NCBI RefSeq assembly: GCF_019145355.1
Contig: NZ_JAHSTY010000001.1
Location: 1,984,001 to 2,048,000 of the forward strand
Reading direction: 5' to 3'
From: Pseudomonas azadiae
GTDB taxonomy: Bacteria > Pseudomonadota > Gammaproteobacteria > Pseudomonadales > Pseudomonadaceae
Length of the DNA: 64,000 bases
Shown: positions 1 through 7,340 of the stretch, piece by piece
How positions within the stretch are numbered: the stretch's first letter is position 1
Layout of the letters: every line of letters begins with the position of its first letter
Program-made: the position numbers and the translations under genes
Notes under the pieces: model-generated
What the model was told of the DNA's origin: nothing
The model's input: the letters and a program-made list of their open reading frames with translations, nothing else
Database searches by the model: none

Positions 1-27
1 CACCCAAAACCTCAGAAATCACAAAAA

Positions 28-618
28 ATGACATCAGCTATCGAATCCGGAAGTTTTATAGCCAAATGCGGATCAGGAAAGAAATACAAAGTCATTGAGA
101 AAACCAAAGAAACAAATGAACCAAGCACACACTACAAACAAGTCTTTGTAACCATCCAAAAGTCATACTTTCTATCAACAGGCGAAGCTGTAAACAAACT
201 CTCAGACAAACACTACCTGATCGTCAAAAATCAGATAATTATTAGCCGAACAGAAGCAATAATTAACAAACCAACTATCGCAGACATAAAGTCAATATTT
301 GACTACCTTAAGAACCAAGCCTTATGCATTGCTATAATGCTCGCGATCCCAGAACTTACAAAAGTTTTATTCAAGGCCTACAATAACCCTGCGCTAACAA
401 TCAACTCTATTTGCATTGCATTTGGTGCAGCAACAGTATTCAGTATTTACAATTTAATCGGACTCTTCTCCAGCCTGGAAGACAAACCAAAACTCAAACC
501 ACTCGATATCATTGTGATTTTATTTATACTTGGTTTTAACGCAGCAGTAATGTGGCTGGCGATATTGAAAGCCCTCCAAGGAATAGACATTGACACTATT
601 TCCTTCAGGCCTACCTAG
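28..618 (+). CDS. Hypothetical membrane protein, accessory
   Basis: No family was recognised. The product is about 196 residues with a polar, lysine-rich N-terminal half (about 1-90) and a hydrophobic C-terminal half with roughly three predicted membrane segments near residues 98-115, 125-148 and 160-185. The gene is clearly richer in A and T than the core genes of the window, which suggests acquired DNA. The reading frame stays open from base 1 to the ATG at 28 and no good ribosome binding site precedes that ATG, so the true start may lie left of the window. A strong intrinsic terminator follows about 50 bases after the stop. Confidence 0.55.
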   Translation: MTSAIESGSFIAKCGSGKKYKVIEKTKETNEPSTHYKQVFVTIQKSYFLSTGEAVNKLSDKHYLIVKNQIIISRTEAIINKPTIADIKSIFDYLKNQALCIAIMLAIPELTKVLFKAYNNPALTINSICIAFGAATVFSIYNLIGLFSSLEDKPKLKPLDIIVILFILGFNAAVMWLAILKALQGIDIDTISFRPT

Positions 619-667
619 GTATCAACTGCTAGACAGCCAGCTATCCTTTCATAAAAACACTACACAT

Positions 668-698
668 AAAAAAGCCCTGCGCAATCGCGGGGCTTTTT
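668..698 (+). terminator. Intrinsic terminator
   Basis: A GC-rich hairpin (AAAGCCC...GGGGCTTT with loop AATC) is flanked by an A tract and a T tract. It lies just downstream of the first gene and is probably its terminator. Confidence 0.8.
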
Positions 699-770
699 AT
701 GTGGTGTCGCGCTTGAAAAGCTGAACACGGTGTCATGAAAACAGGTGTTTATCCGCGAGGAAAGCTATTT

Positions 771-1085
771 CTACGCGACTTCGCGAAACACCTCAATAGC
801 GCAGTCAACCCAGGCCACACCAGCCTTAATCAACTCGCGCGCCTCAGCCTCACCCATGTCGTTCTCCCGGGCAATCCGCAACGCTGGCCACTTCGCGCCG
901 AAGTACAGCCAGATGAAGTTGCCCATCTGCGCGTCACGCGTGGCGAGCTTGGCCACCGCCCGATCCACGACCAGGGCAACGTCATCAGTGACGCAGTAAT
1001 TCTTGATGCCGCCCTCCGTGACGTTGTTGTCTCGGATGAGCGCATAGAGTGGTGAAACGTACCGAGGCACGCCCATTCCATCCAT
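771..1085 (-). pseudogene. Phage antiterminator Q-like protein, 5'-truncated
   Basis: The 104-residue product resembles Pseudomonas prophage Q-type late antiterminators. Recognisable parts are the DGMGVPRYVSP start, a central WLYFGAKWPALRIARE block, and a helical EAEARELIKAG tail. Upstream of the ATG the frame still reads W-W-R, which family members carry before DGMGVP. It then meets a stop, TGA at 1112-1110, inside sequence that belongs to the integrase gene on the other strand. The N-terminal part of the family is therefore missing. The gene is read as the 3' portion of a prophage Q gene left after a deletion and is probably not functional. Confidence 0.6.
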
Positions 1086-2233
1086 GCGCCACCAGGTGCC
1101 GCGAGCGGATCACGCTCAAGCCCACCGCCACTAACCTGAAGAAGGCTGAGCAGCACAAGGCCGCGATCGAACACGCTATATCGATCGGCACCTTCGAGTA
1201 CTCGGTGACCTTTCCGGGATCTGCCCGGGCGGCAAAGTTTGCGCCCGAGGTATCCCGAGAGACGGTCAACGGCTACTTGACCAGGTGGCTGGCTGCGAAG
1301 GAAAAGCACGTTGCCAGCAGCACCTTCGATGGGTACCGGAAGCTGGTCACGCTTCGCCTGATCCCGGCCCTCGGCGATACCATGCTCGTGGACCTGAAAA
1401 GAAAGGCGGTACGCGACTGGCTCGACACCCTAGAGGTGAGCAACAAGACGCTCAGCAATATCCAGAGCTGCCTACGGTCAGCGCTCAACGATGCAACTGA
1501 GGAAGAGTTGATCGAATTGAATCCGCTCGCCGGCTGGACCTACTCACGCAAGGCAGCTCCGCCAAAAGAGGATGACGTCGACCCCTTCAGCCCTGAGGAA
1601 CAACAGGCCGTGCTGTCCGCCCTCTCCGGCCAGGCGCGCAATATGATGCAGTTCGCCTTGTGGACAGGGCTGCGTACCAGTGAATTGGTTGCACTGGATT
1701 GGGGTGATATTGATTGGTTGCTGCGCGAAGAGGTGATGGTCAGCCGTGCAATGACTCAGGCCAGCAAGGGGAAGGCAGAGACAACGAAGACCGCCGCTGG
1801 GCGCCGAAGCGTGAAGCTGCTCCGGCCTGCACTGGAGGCGTTGAGAGCGCAAAAGGCATACACGTTCTTGGCTGACGCTGAAGTCTTCCAGAATCCACGC
1901 ACTCTTGAGCGCTGGGCCGGAGACGGGCCGATCCGGAAAACAATGTGGGTACCAGCGATGAAGAAGACTGGCGTCCGCTACCGCCGGCCCTACCAGACCC
2001 GACACACATACGCCTCGATGATGCTATCTGCTGGTGAACATCCCATGTGGGTTGCCAAGCAGATGGGGCATACTGACTGGACTATGATTGCACGCGTATA
2101 TGGTAGATGGATGCCTGCTGCGGATATTGTCGCCGGTGACAAGGCAGAAGCTTTATGGGCAGGTGCTGCCATAAAAACAAAGCAAGGAGAAGTTGATGGC
2201 AGAGCCTCGATTACAGATAAGAAGTCAGGGTGA
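1049..2233 (+). pseudogene. Tyrosine recombinase/phage integrase, N-terminally truncated
   Basis: Site-specific recombinase of the tyrosine family. From about residue 16 the frame matches the second half of an N-terminal arm DNA-binding domain (CRERITLKPT). It then has a SAM-like core-binding domain (about 75-160) and a catalytic domain (about 180-370) with Arg209 in GLRTSE, the TRHTYAS block and nucleophile Tyr351 in VYGRW. The first 50-60 residues of a normal family member are absent. The 15 codons before CRERI are reverse-complement Q-gene sequence. Recombination activity is doubtful. The stop overlaps the start of the next gene by about 40 bases. Confidence 0.8.
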
Positions 2234-3023
2234 TCTATCTCACCGAGACTGGCAAAAGGAAGGAGAGCACCTGTATCTATCAGCGCGCCACATGCGCATG
2301 TCGTTTCTGCAAGAAATCAGAAAAGTTGAAAGAGCTGTAACTATCAAAGAACAAACCAAGGTCATACCCAAAGCCCACCAGAAAATAAACGCGTTTCCCA
2401 AGGCGGCAATGCTGTTATTAGGTTACGCGGTGGAAATGTATCTAAAGTCAGGCCTGGCAAAGATGTTGCTTGGATGCGGAGAAGAACTGTTCCGTTGCAC
2501 GCTTCGTGAATATTCTCATGACTTCAAAAGTCTAGCTTGTGACTTGCATCTATCCCTTGATGAGCAATGCCTGCTGGACTTAGCAACTCTCAGTACATTT
2601 GTAAAAAATGACGCAAGGTATCCAGTCAGTGTCGGACCTGACGAAACCTACGCAGATGCTTTCAATAAACGAACTCGGTCAATGGAAAATGCAAGAGACT
2701 TTAGGAGGTTTTGCCTGCTCGCGAAGCGCATTCGACGCCAAGTGAACTTGATCAATAACAATTCTAAGGCGCCTGCAACGCTTCATAGCTGGACAGTAGA
2801 TGGTGATGGTTACCTTGCGTTCCGCCTTGGCGGCAACCTACCAGCCCATGCGATCATGCGCTACAGCAGTCTGCAGACACAGTCGCCCTCACCGTTCGAG
2901 AATATGGCTGAACTGGCGAAAGAAAACAGCATGGTGTGCAGAGTCTATTGGGACACGCTTAAATTTTACGAAGACAGGAAGACGAAGAAGGGCCGCAGGC
3001 TCGTGCCCATCACCACAGAATGA
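2196..3023 (+). CDS. HEPN-like domain protein, integrase-linked cargo
   Basis: The ATG at 2196 is preceded by AAGGAGA at 2184-2190, inside the end of the integrase frame, so the two genes appear translationally linked. The product is about 275 residues and largely helical. The segment near residues 65-85 (AAMLLLGYAVEMYLKSGL) resembles the core helix of HEPN domains, which occur in RNases, toxins and antiphage systems. I do not see a clear R-x4-6-H catalytic motif. Composition is lower in GC than the core genes. It could be a defence or toxin-type cargo gene of the degraded mobile element, but the function is not established. Confidence 0.5.
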   Translation: MAEPRLQIRSQGDLSHRDWQKEGEHLYLSARHMRMSFLQEIRKVERAVTIKEQTKVIPKAHQKINAFPKAAMLLLGYAVEMYLKSGLAKMLLGCGEELFRCTLREYSHDFKSLACDLHLSLDEQCLLDLATLSTFVKNDARYPVSVGPDETYADAFNKRTRSMENARDFRRFCLLAKRIRRQVNLINNNSKAPATLHSWTVDGDGYLAFRLGGNLPAHAIMRYSSLQTQSPSPFENMAELAKENSMVCRVYWDTLKFYEDRKTKKGRRLVPITTE

Positions 3024-3070
3024 CAGCAAAATGGCAGCTTGAGCGCTGAAAGCCTTGTGATAGAAGGGTT

Positions 3071-3101
3071 GGATGCGGGTTCAAATCCCCCCGGCCCGCC
3101 A
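3071..3101 (+). other. tRNA/tmRNA 3'-end-like sequence, candidate attachment site
   Basis: The stretch contains a T-arm-like GCGGGTTCAAATCCCCC followed by CGGCCCGCCA and is immediately followed by an intrinsic terminator, as at the end of an RNA gene. It is one base too short for a normal T-loop-to-CCA distance and no matching 5' acceptor strand lies in the 90 bases upstream, so it is not an intact tRNA. It resembles the 3' end of tmRNA about as well as that of a tRNA. Its position after an integrase and cargo gene suits a duplicated attachment-site end (attR). Confidence 0.45.
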
Positions 3102-3109
3102 CTTCAACG

Positions 3110-3138
3110 AAAAAAACGTCCACGGACGTTTTTTTTGT
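3110..3138 (+). terminator. Intrinsic terminator
   Basis: ACGTC-CACG-GACGT hairpin embedded between an A tract and a run of eight T. A nearly identical hairpin occurs at 3937-3962. Confidence 0.75.
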
Positions 3139-3290
3139 TCTTGAAAACTCAACACACGTGCAAGCGGAGTTTGGATCCAAACTTAACGCGAAACCCGAAT
3201 TGTCGCTGCATGGAGCTTCGGAATTTTCCTGCAAGGTGTAGCGCTGTTGATGAACTGGCACCCTTCGACCTATGCGCATAACCTTCCCCC

Positions 3291-3527
3291 GTCGCTGCAA
3301 AATCAGCGACCGGGTTTAGCAGCTCGGTTAATATCAAGGCCTGCAAAGCCACCCTTCGTACAAGCGATGCTTTCAGCATCCGCTGGTTCGCATTATGGCG
3401 GCTGTGCGTGGGGCACTTTCGGGTGCGCTGGGTTCCTTGATTCCTGGTCTGCTAACCCGCGTACGGTCGCCACCCTTTTCGTTTAGCAGCGATGTCTGGC
3501 GGCTCCATCAATCAAGGAGTTTCAGCC
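3291..3527 (+). promoter_or_regulatory. Structured leader of DUF6124 gene (copy A)
   Basis: Non-coding stretch upstream of the DUF6124 ATG, closely related to the leader of the DUF3077 gene at 29148-29381. It begins with a perfect hairpin, GTCGCTG-caaaat-CAGCGAC (3291-3310). Three segments follow: GGGTTTAGCAG (3312-3322), CTGCTAACCC (3449-3458) and GTTTAGCAG (3481-3489). The middle segment can pair with either flanking one. Blocks TTATGGCGGCTGTGCG (from 3393) and GCGTACGG-CGCCACCC (from 3459) are also shared with copy B. It is interpreted as a cis-regulatory RNA or a gene-associated repeat. The ribosome binding site AAGGAG lies just before the ATG. Confidence 0.6.
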
Positions 3528-3788
3528 ATGAAAAAAATCACGCCCAATCCTCCAGCGTCTCTCTTCACCGTCAATGAAAACGTCGATCCCGAAACCCTGC
3601 TGATCCAGGCCAGCGAAACCCTTGCTTCGCTGGACGCGATCATCACCGACCTGGCCTTTGAACTCGAGGGCATAAACCGTCAAAAACTCTTGGGTAGCCA
3701 GCAACTCGTGGTGCTGGGCGGATTACTCGTCGAGCGTGTGCTGGCCACGTTGGTACCCACCACCGATGCGCAACCTTTCCCGACGTGA
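3528..3788 (+). CDS. DUF6124/DUF3077-family small protein
   Basis: The 86-residue product matches the Pseudomonas DUF6124 family, split from DUF3077. It has a polar N-terminus (MKKITPNPP), an FTVN motif and two amphipathic helices, the first starting near ETLLIQASETLASL. The ATG at 3528 is chosen because AAGGAG lies 8-13 bases upstream and the family starts with MKK or MxK. These proteins are abundant and variable in fluorescent pseudomonads and their function is unknown. A related DUF3077 gene with the same kind of leader lies at 28857-29147. Confidence 0.75.
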   Translation: MKKITPNPPASLFTVNENVDPETLLIQASETLASLDAIITDLAFELEGINRQKLLGSQQLVVLGGLLVERVLATLVPTTDAQPFPT

Positions 3789-3827
3789 TCTCAGTAGCAA
3801 GCGAGCCGCGCACAGGCCACCGCCGCG

Positions 3828-3876
3828 GATGACTGACCCTGAACTCGCCCAAGCAATCGCGACGTCATACTGCGTA
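3828..3876 (+). pseudogene. Broken duplicate of DUF2388 gene 3' end
   Basis: Bases 3828-3872 match 4322-4366 at 41 of 45 positions, encoding MTDP-LA-AIATSY, the last 15 residues of the intact DUF2388 gene nearby. Upstream there is no DUF2388 reading frame, and the stop codon is replaced by TGC so the frame runs on. This is a 3' remnant of a tandem duplicate. Confidence 0.7.
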
Positions 3877-3879
3877 GAA

Positions 3880-3914
3880 GGGACAGACTTATTTCAGAAA
3901 AATAAATCTGTACC
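3880..3914. repeat. Inverted repeat, possible end of a REP-associated transposase element
   Basis: GGGACAGACTTATTT and AAATAAATCTGTACC form an imperfect inverted repeat around a short loop. GGGACAGA-TTATTT sequences commonly flank Y1 (REP-associated) transposase genes in proteobacteria. No transposase gene is present here. Confidence 0.4.
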
Positions 3915-3936
3915 TTTGTCTTCGGCATCATCATCT

Positions 3937-3962
3937 AAAGACGTCCACGGACGTCTTTTTTT
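3937..3962 (+). terminator. Intrinsic terminator
   Basis: AAAGACGTC-CACG-GACGTCTTTTTTT, the same hairpin as at 3110-3138 with longer flanking pairing. Confidence 0.75.
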
Positions 3963-4046
3963 GTGCCTGGAATCCTTGAGTCTAAGCCTACTAGGATAAG
4001 CTTCCCCCCACCCCGCCAGCCGCACATCGCAACGGAAGCACCAAGC

Positions 4047-4367
4047 ATGCACTCACGGACGTATCTTGCAATCGCCCTAATACTGACCAGCGCTCCAGCC
4101 GTTGCGGAAGATAAAGGTTCCTACCAGAACTCAATGATGATGATAACGCTGGCGCCCACCGCCCTACTTAGCGCAACCAGTGGCCTTACGATGCTGGCTA
4201 CAAAAAACTTCAAGCCAGCCAAGGCTGACGCGCTTACCTTCATCGGCACGGATGGGGAAATCCGCGGCGCTCAGTTTGAGCAAGCCGTACGCTTTTACCG
4301 AACGACGTATAGCCCGCCGTTGATGACTGACCCTCAACTCGCCCTGGCAATCGCGACTTCATACTGA
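4047..4367 (+). CDS. DUF2388-domain secreted small protein
   Basis: The 106-residue product has a Sec signal peptide (about 1-18, ending APAVAE) and the DUF2388 pattern: a central ATKNFKPAKADALTFI segment, DGEIRGAQFEQAV, and a C-terminal DPQLALAIA block. DUF2388 proteins are small, probably periplasmic, and often tandem in Pseudomonas; their function is unknown. The ATG at 4047 is chosen because it begins the signal peptide; an upstream in-frame start at 3963 would add 28 unrelated residues. The 3' end of a second copy lies at 3828-3876. Confidence 0.75.
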   Translation: MHSRTYLAIALILTSAPAVAEDKGSYQNSMMMITLAPTALLSATSGLTMLATKNFKPAKADALTFIGTDGEIRGAQFEQAVRFYRTTYSPPLMTDPQLALAIATSY

Positions 4368-4438
4368 GTTCACGCTTTCACATCCCTTTCACACTCGAGC
4401 ATCTATGGTTACCCCAGCTCCTTGTGAACATCCCTTTC

Positions 4439-4469
4439 AAGCCCGCTTTTCCCCATCGCGGGCTTTTCT
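4439..4469 (+). terminator. Intrinsic terminator
   Basis: AAGCCCGC...GCGGGCTTTTCTTT hairpin about 70 bases after the DUF2388 stop. Confidence 0.7.
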
Positions 4470-4491
4470 TTGTCTGGAATTTGCCCTCACC

Positions 4492-5343
4492 TCATTTCCC
4501 ACCGCCAGCCTCCCGCGCTCGTTGCAGCTCACGCGCATCATGGCTGCAAAATATATCCACCGCCGCGCCACCATCAGCCGCCAATTGGCGCAACCTCTGC
4601 TGGTTATGCAGCCGTGCCTGGCGGTCGGTGTCCATCAGGGTCTGGTAGAAGCGCATCCCAGGTGGGCAGCGGCGTTTGGGTAGATGCACTTCATCATGAT
4701 GAAAGTAAGCATCGCCAGCATGCAGTTTCCAGCCCTCAGCGGTGCGGATGGCGATGCCGGCGTGGCCGGCGGTGTGGCCGCGCAGGGGCACCAGCAGGAT
4801 GTCTTCTTCTTGGGCGCCGACCAAGGCGCGTACCGAGTCGAAGCCGAACCAGGTGTCGCCGTGCGGGGCGTACAGTTGCCAGCCGGCGACGTCACGCCAT
4901 TGCGCGGGCAGGAAGCGGCGTCGTTCGATCCAGCCATTCGCCAGGGTGGCGTGGTTGAGTTCCTGGTGCATCACGTGCACACGCGCATTCGGGAAGTCTT
5001 GCAGGCCACCGGCGTGGTCGAAATCCAGGTGGGTGAGCAGGATGTGGCGGACGTCGTTGGGGTGAAAGCCCATGAGGCGCAGTTGTTCGAGGGCGGTGAA
5101 ACGGTGCTCGAGTTGGATGTTATTGAACGTCCGAAAAAACCGGCTGAGGCGTTCGGGATGGTCGACGTCCTGCTGGCCGAAACCGGTGTCCACCAGGATC
5201 AGGCCATTGGTGGCGGTTTCGATCAGTAGACAATGGCACACCACCGAGGCGGTGAGTCCGCAGCTGTAGCCATCGAACAGGGCGCCGCCCAACGGGCACA
5301 TGCACCCGCAATTGAGATGATGCACACGCAGGCCCTGGGTCAT
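4492..5343 (-). CDS. Metallo-beta-lactamase-fold hydrolase
   Basis: The 283-residue MBL-superfamily protein carries the zinc motif HLDFDH in [13 protein letters not shown] (about 110-120), a downstream GHTAGHAG histidine and a late GDAYFH aspartate. Length and motif order fit the lactonase/glyoxalase-like branch, such as AHL-lactonase relatives, but the substrate cannot be deduced. The ATG overlaps the stop of the malate:quinone oxidoreductase gene by four bases, so it is the last gene of the five-gene operon running from 8905 down to 4492. Confidence 0.8.
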   Translation of the reverse strand: MTQGLRVHHLNCGCMCPLGGALFDGYSCGLTASVVCHCLLIETATNGLILVDTGFGQQDVDHPERLSRFFRTFNNIQLEHRFTALEQLRLMGFHPNDVRHILLTHLDFDHAGGLQDFPNARVHVMHQELNHATLANGWIERRRFLPAQWRDVAGWQLYAPHGDTWFGFDSVRALVGAQEEDILLVPLRGHTAGHAGIAIRTAEGWKLHAGDAYFHHDEVHLPKRRCPPGMRFYQTLMDTDRQARLHNQQRLRQLAADGGAAVDIFCSHDARELQRAREAGGGK

Positions 5344-6983
5344 GGGTTCAGATCCGGGTCAGTATCGACGTGCGGCTGCTTGATCGGGTCGATAGGGGGG
5401 TTTGCGCCGGGTTGGCGGTCGATGTCCGGCGGCGGCGTCAGTTGCAGCAGCTCGCTGGTGTAGCGCCATTCTTCCATGACTTTGTCGGGATTATCATTCA
5501 AGTGCGTGCCGTAGCTGGGGACGATTTGGCGCAGCTTGTCCTGCCAGGGCGCGCTTGCCAGTTTGTCCTTGAATACCTTCTGCATCAGGTCGAGCATGAT
5601 GGGCGCCGCGGTCGACGCCCCCGGTGAAGCCCCCAGCAACCCGGCGATGCTGCCGTCTTTCGATGCCACCACTTCGGTGCCCAGCTTGAGCACGCCGCCC
5701 TGGTCTTCATCCTTCTTGATGATTTGCACGCGCTGCCCGGCCTGCCATAAGCGCCAGTCTTCCTGTTTGGCGTTGGGGAAATAGGCTTTCAGCGCGTTGA
5801 AACGATCATCGTCGGATTGCATCAGTTCGCTGGCCAGGTACTGCACCAAGTCGAACTCCCGCACGCCAACGCGCATCATTGGCCAGATATTGTGCAACGT
5901 CATGCTGGCGGCCAGATCGAAGTACGAGCCTTCCTTGAGGAACTTGGTGGAAAACGTCGCAAACGGGCCAAACAGGATCATGCGTTTGCCATCGAGTACC
6001 CGGGTGTCCAGGTGCGGCACCGACATCGGCGGCGCGCCCGTGGAGGCAATGCCGTAGGCCTTGGCCATGTGTTGCTCGGCCACCTGCGCATTGTCGGTCA
6101 CCAGGAACGAACCGCCCACCGGGAAGCCGGCGTAGTCCTTGGCTTCATCGATGCCGGACTTCTGCAGCAACGGCAGCGCTGCGCCGCCCGCGCCGATGAA
6201 CAGGAATTTCGCATCGGTGGCGCCGGTCGTGCCGTCCTTGAGGTTTTTGTATTCAACGTGCCAGGAGCCATCCTCGTTGCGCGTGATGTCGCGCACTTCC
6301 GTCGACAGCTTGAGGGCGAAGTTCTGGCGGGTCTGCAGGTGGCTGACGAACTGGCGGGTGATCTCGCCGAAGTTGACGTCGGTGCCGATCGGCGTCCAGG
6401 TCGCGGCGATTTTTTGCGCTGGATCGCGGCCTTCCATCATCAGCGGCACCCATTGCTTGATCTGCTGCGGGTCTTCGGAATATTGCATCGGCCGGAACAG
6501 CGGGCTGGCCTGCAGCGCCTCGTAGCGTTTTTTCAGGAAGCGGATGTTGTCGTCGCCCCATACGAAACTCATGTGCGGCGTGGAGTTGATGAACGAGCGA
6601 GGGTTTTTGAGCACCCCGGCCTTTACCTGCCAAGCCAGGAACTGCCGGGTGATCTGGAACGCTTCGTTGATTTCCACGGCCTTGGTGATGTCGATCTTGC
6701 CGTCTTTTTCCGGGGTGTAGTTCAGCTCGGCGAGCGCCGAGTGGCCGGTGCCGGCATTGTTCCAGCCGTTGGAGCTTTCCTCGGCCACCTTGTCCAGGCG
6801 CTCGACCATTTCCATTGACCAGCCCGGCTCCAGTTCGCTGAGCCACACCGCCAGGGTCGAACTCATGATCCCGCCCCCCACCAACATCACATCGACGCGC
6901 TTGGTTTCGGCGGCGTACGCGTGCGAGATGCCCAGCGACAGGGCCAGGGCGGTCAGTGCCCCTTTGAGTGTCGGGTTGTTCAT
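5340..6983 (-). CDS. mqo: Malate:quinone oxidoreductase with signal-peptide-like N-terminus
   Basis: FAD-dependent oxidation of L-malate to oxaloacetate, passing electrons to quinone. The 547-residue product has a hydrophobic N-terminus ending AYAAE (about 1-24). A Rossmann FAD motif [14 protein letters not shown] follows at about 32-46, then the MQO signature [16 protein letters not shown]. The ATG at 6983 is chosen for the GGAGG 7-11 bases upstream and because it begins the signal-like sequence. The N-terminus matches the PA3452-type MQO of pseudomonads rather than the shorter cytosolic form. It is fourth in the operon, with 28 bases separating it from the preceding gene. Confidence 0.92.
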   Translation of the reverse strand: MNNPTLKGALTALALSLGISHAYAAETKRVDVMLVGGGIMSSTLAVWLSELEPGWSMEMVERLDKVAEESSNGWNNAGTGHSALAELNYTPEKDGKIDITKAVEINEAFQITRQFLAWQVKAGVLKNPRSFINSTPHMSFVWGDDNIRFLKKRYEALQASPLFRPMQYSEDPQQIKQWVPLMMEGRDPAQKIAATWTPIGTDVNFGEITRQFVSHLQTRQNFALKLSTEVRDITRNEDGSWHVEYKNLKDGTTGATDAKFLFIGAGGAALPLLQKSGIDEAKDYAGFPVGGSFLVTDNAQVAEQHMAKAYGIASTGAPPMSVPHLDTRVLDGKRMILFGPFATFSTKFLKEGSYFDLAASMTLHNIWPMMRVGVREFDLVQYLASELMQSDDDRFNALKAYFPNAKQEDWRLWQAGQRVQIIKKDEDQGGVLKLGTEVVASKDGSIAGLLGASPGASTAAPIMLDLMQKVFKDKLASAPWQDKLRQIVPSYGTHLNDNPDKVMEEWRYTSELLQLTPPPDIDRQPGANPPIDPIKQPHVDTDPDLNP

Positions 6984-7011
6984 GTTGCCTCCAAGACACG
7001 GCGGTCGGTTT

Positions 7012-7305
7012 CTATTTCGGGGGGGACGTCGACTGTGCTGCATCGATGCACAGGTCGATGGCTACGGTGTCGAGTCGATCGCGTTGCTGGACGGCAAGGC
7101 TTTGCAGCGTTTTCGCATAGACCGCGTCTGCGGCATCCTTGAGCCGTTGCCATTCCTCCAGGCTGATGATTTCCCGCAGCACCAGCTCATCGGCGCGGTT
7201 GATGAGGGTCCGATAAAAGTCGTCAGGCTGGTCCAGGCGGTAGCTGTCGTCCTCGAGCAACAGGTGCCAGGCCCGAATCTCAATCGCCTTTTCGCTCTTT
7301 TCCAT
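7012..7305 (-). CDS. Small conserved helical protein of the mqo operon
   Basis: The 97-residue soluble product is predicted to be mostly helical and acidic ([20 protein letters not shown] at the start). I do not recognise a named family. A good AGGAG site precedes the ATG. It lies 35 bases after the baeRF-like gene and 28 bases before mqo on the same strand, so it is co-transcribed with them. No signal peptide or membrane segment is seen. Confidence 0.65.
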   Translation of the reverse strand: MEKSEKAIEIRAWHLLLEDDSYRLDQPDDFYRTLINRADELVLREIISLEEWQRLKDAADAVYAKTLQSLAVQQRDRLDTVAIDLCIDAAQSTSPPK

Positions 7306-7340
7306 GGTCGCGCTCCTGCTGAGTAAAAAGCCCGTGCGCC

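Noticed and set aside
830..1309. 159-residue minus-strand reading frame across the integrase and Q junction
   Set aside because: It is a high-GC shadow of the integrase and Q frames with no family match and an arginine-rich composition.
3071..3101. Intact tRNA gene
   Set aside because: No 5' acceptor strand and one base is missing between T-loop and CCA.
3395..3577. 60-codon frame MAAVRGALSG in the DUF6124 leader as a gene
   Set aside because: The homologous leader at 29148-29381 has a stop after 14 codons in this frame, so coding is not conserved.
5817..6818. 333-residue plus-strand frame opposite mqo
   Set aside because: It is antisense to a conserved enzyme gene and shows the composition of a GC-rich shadow.
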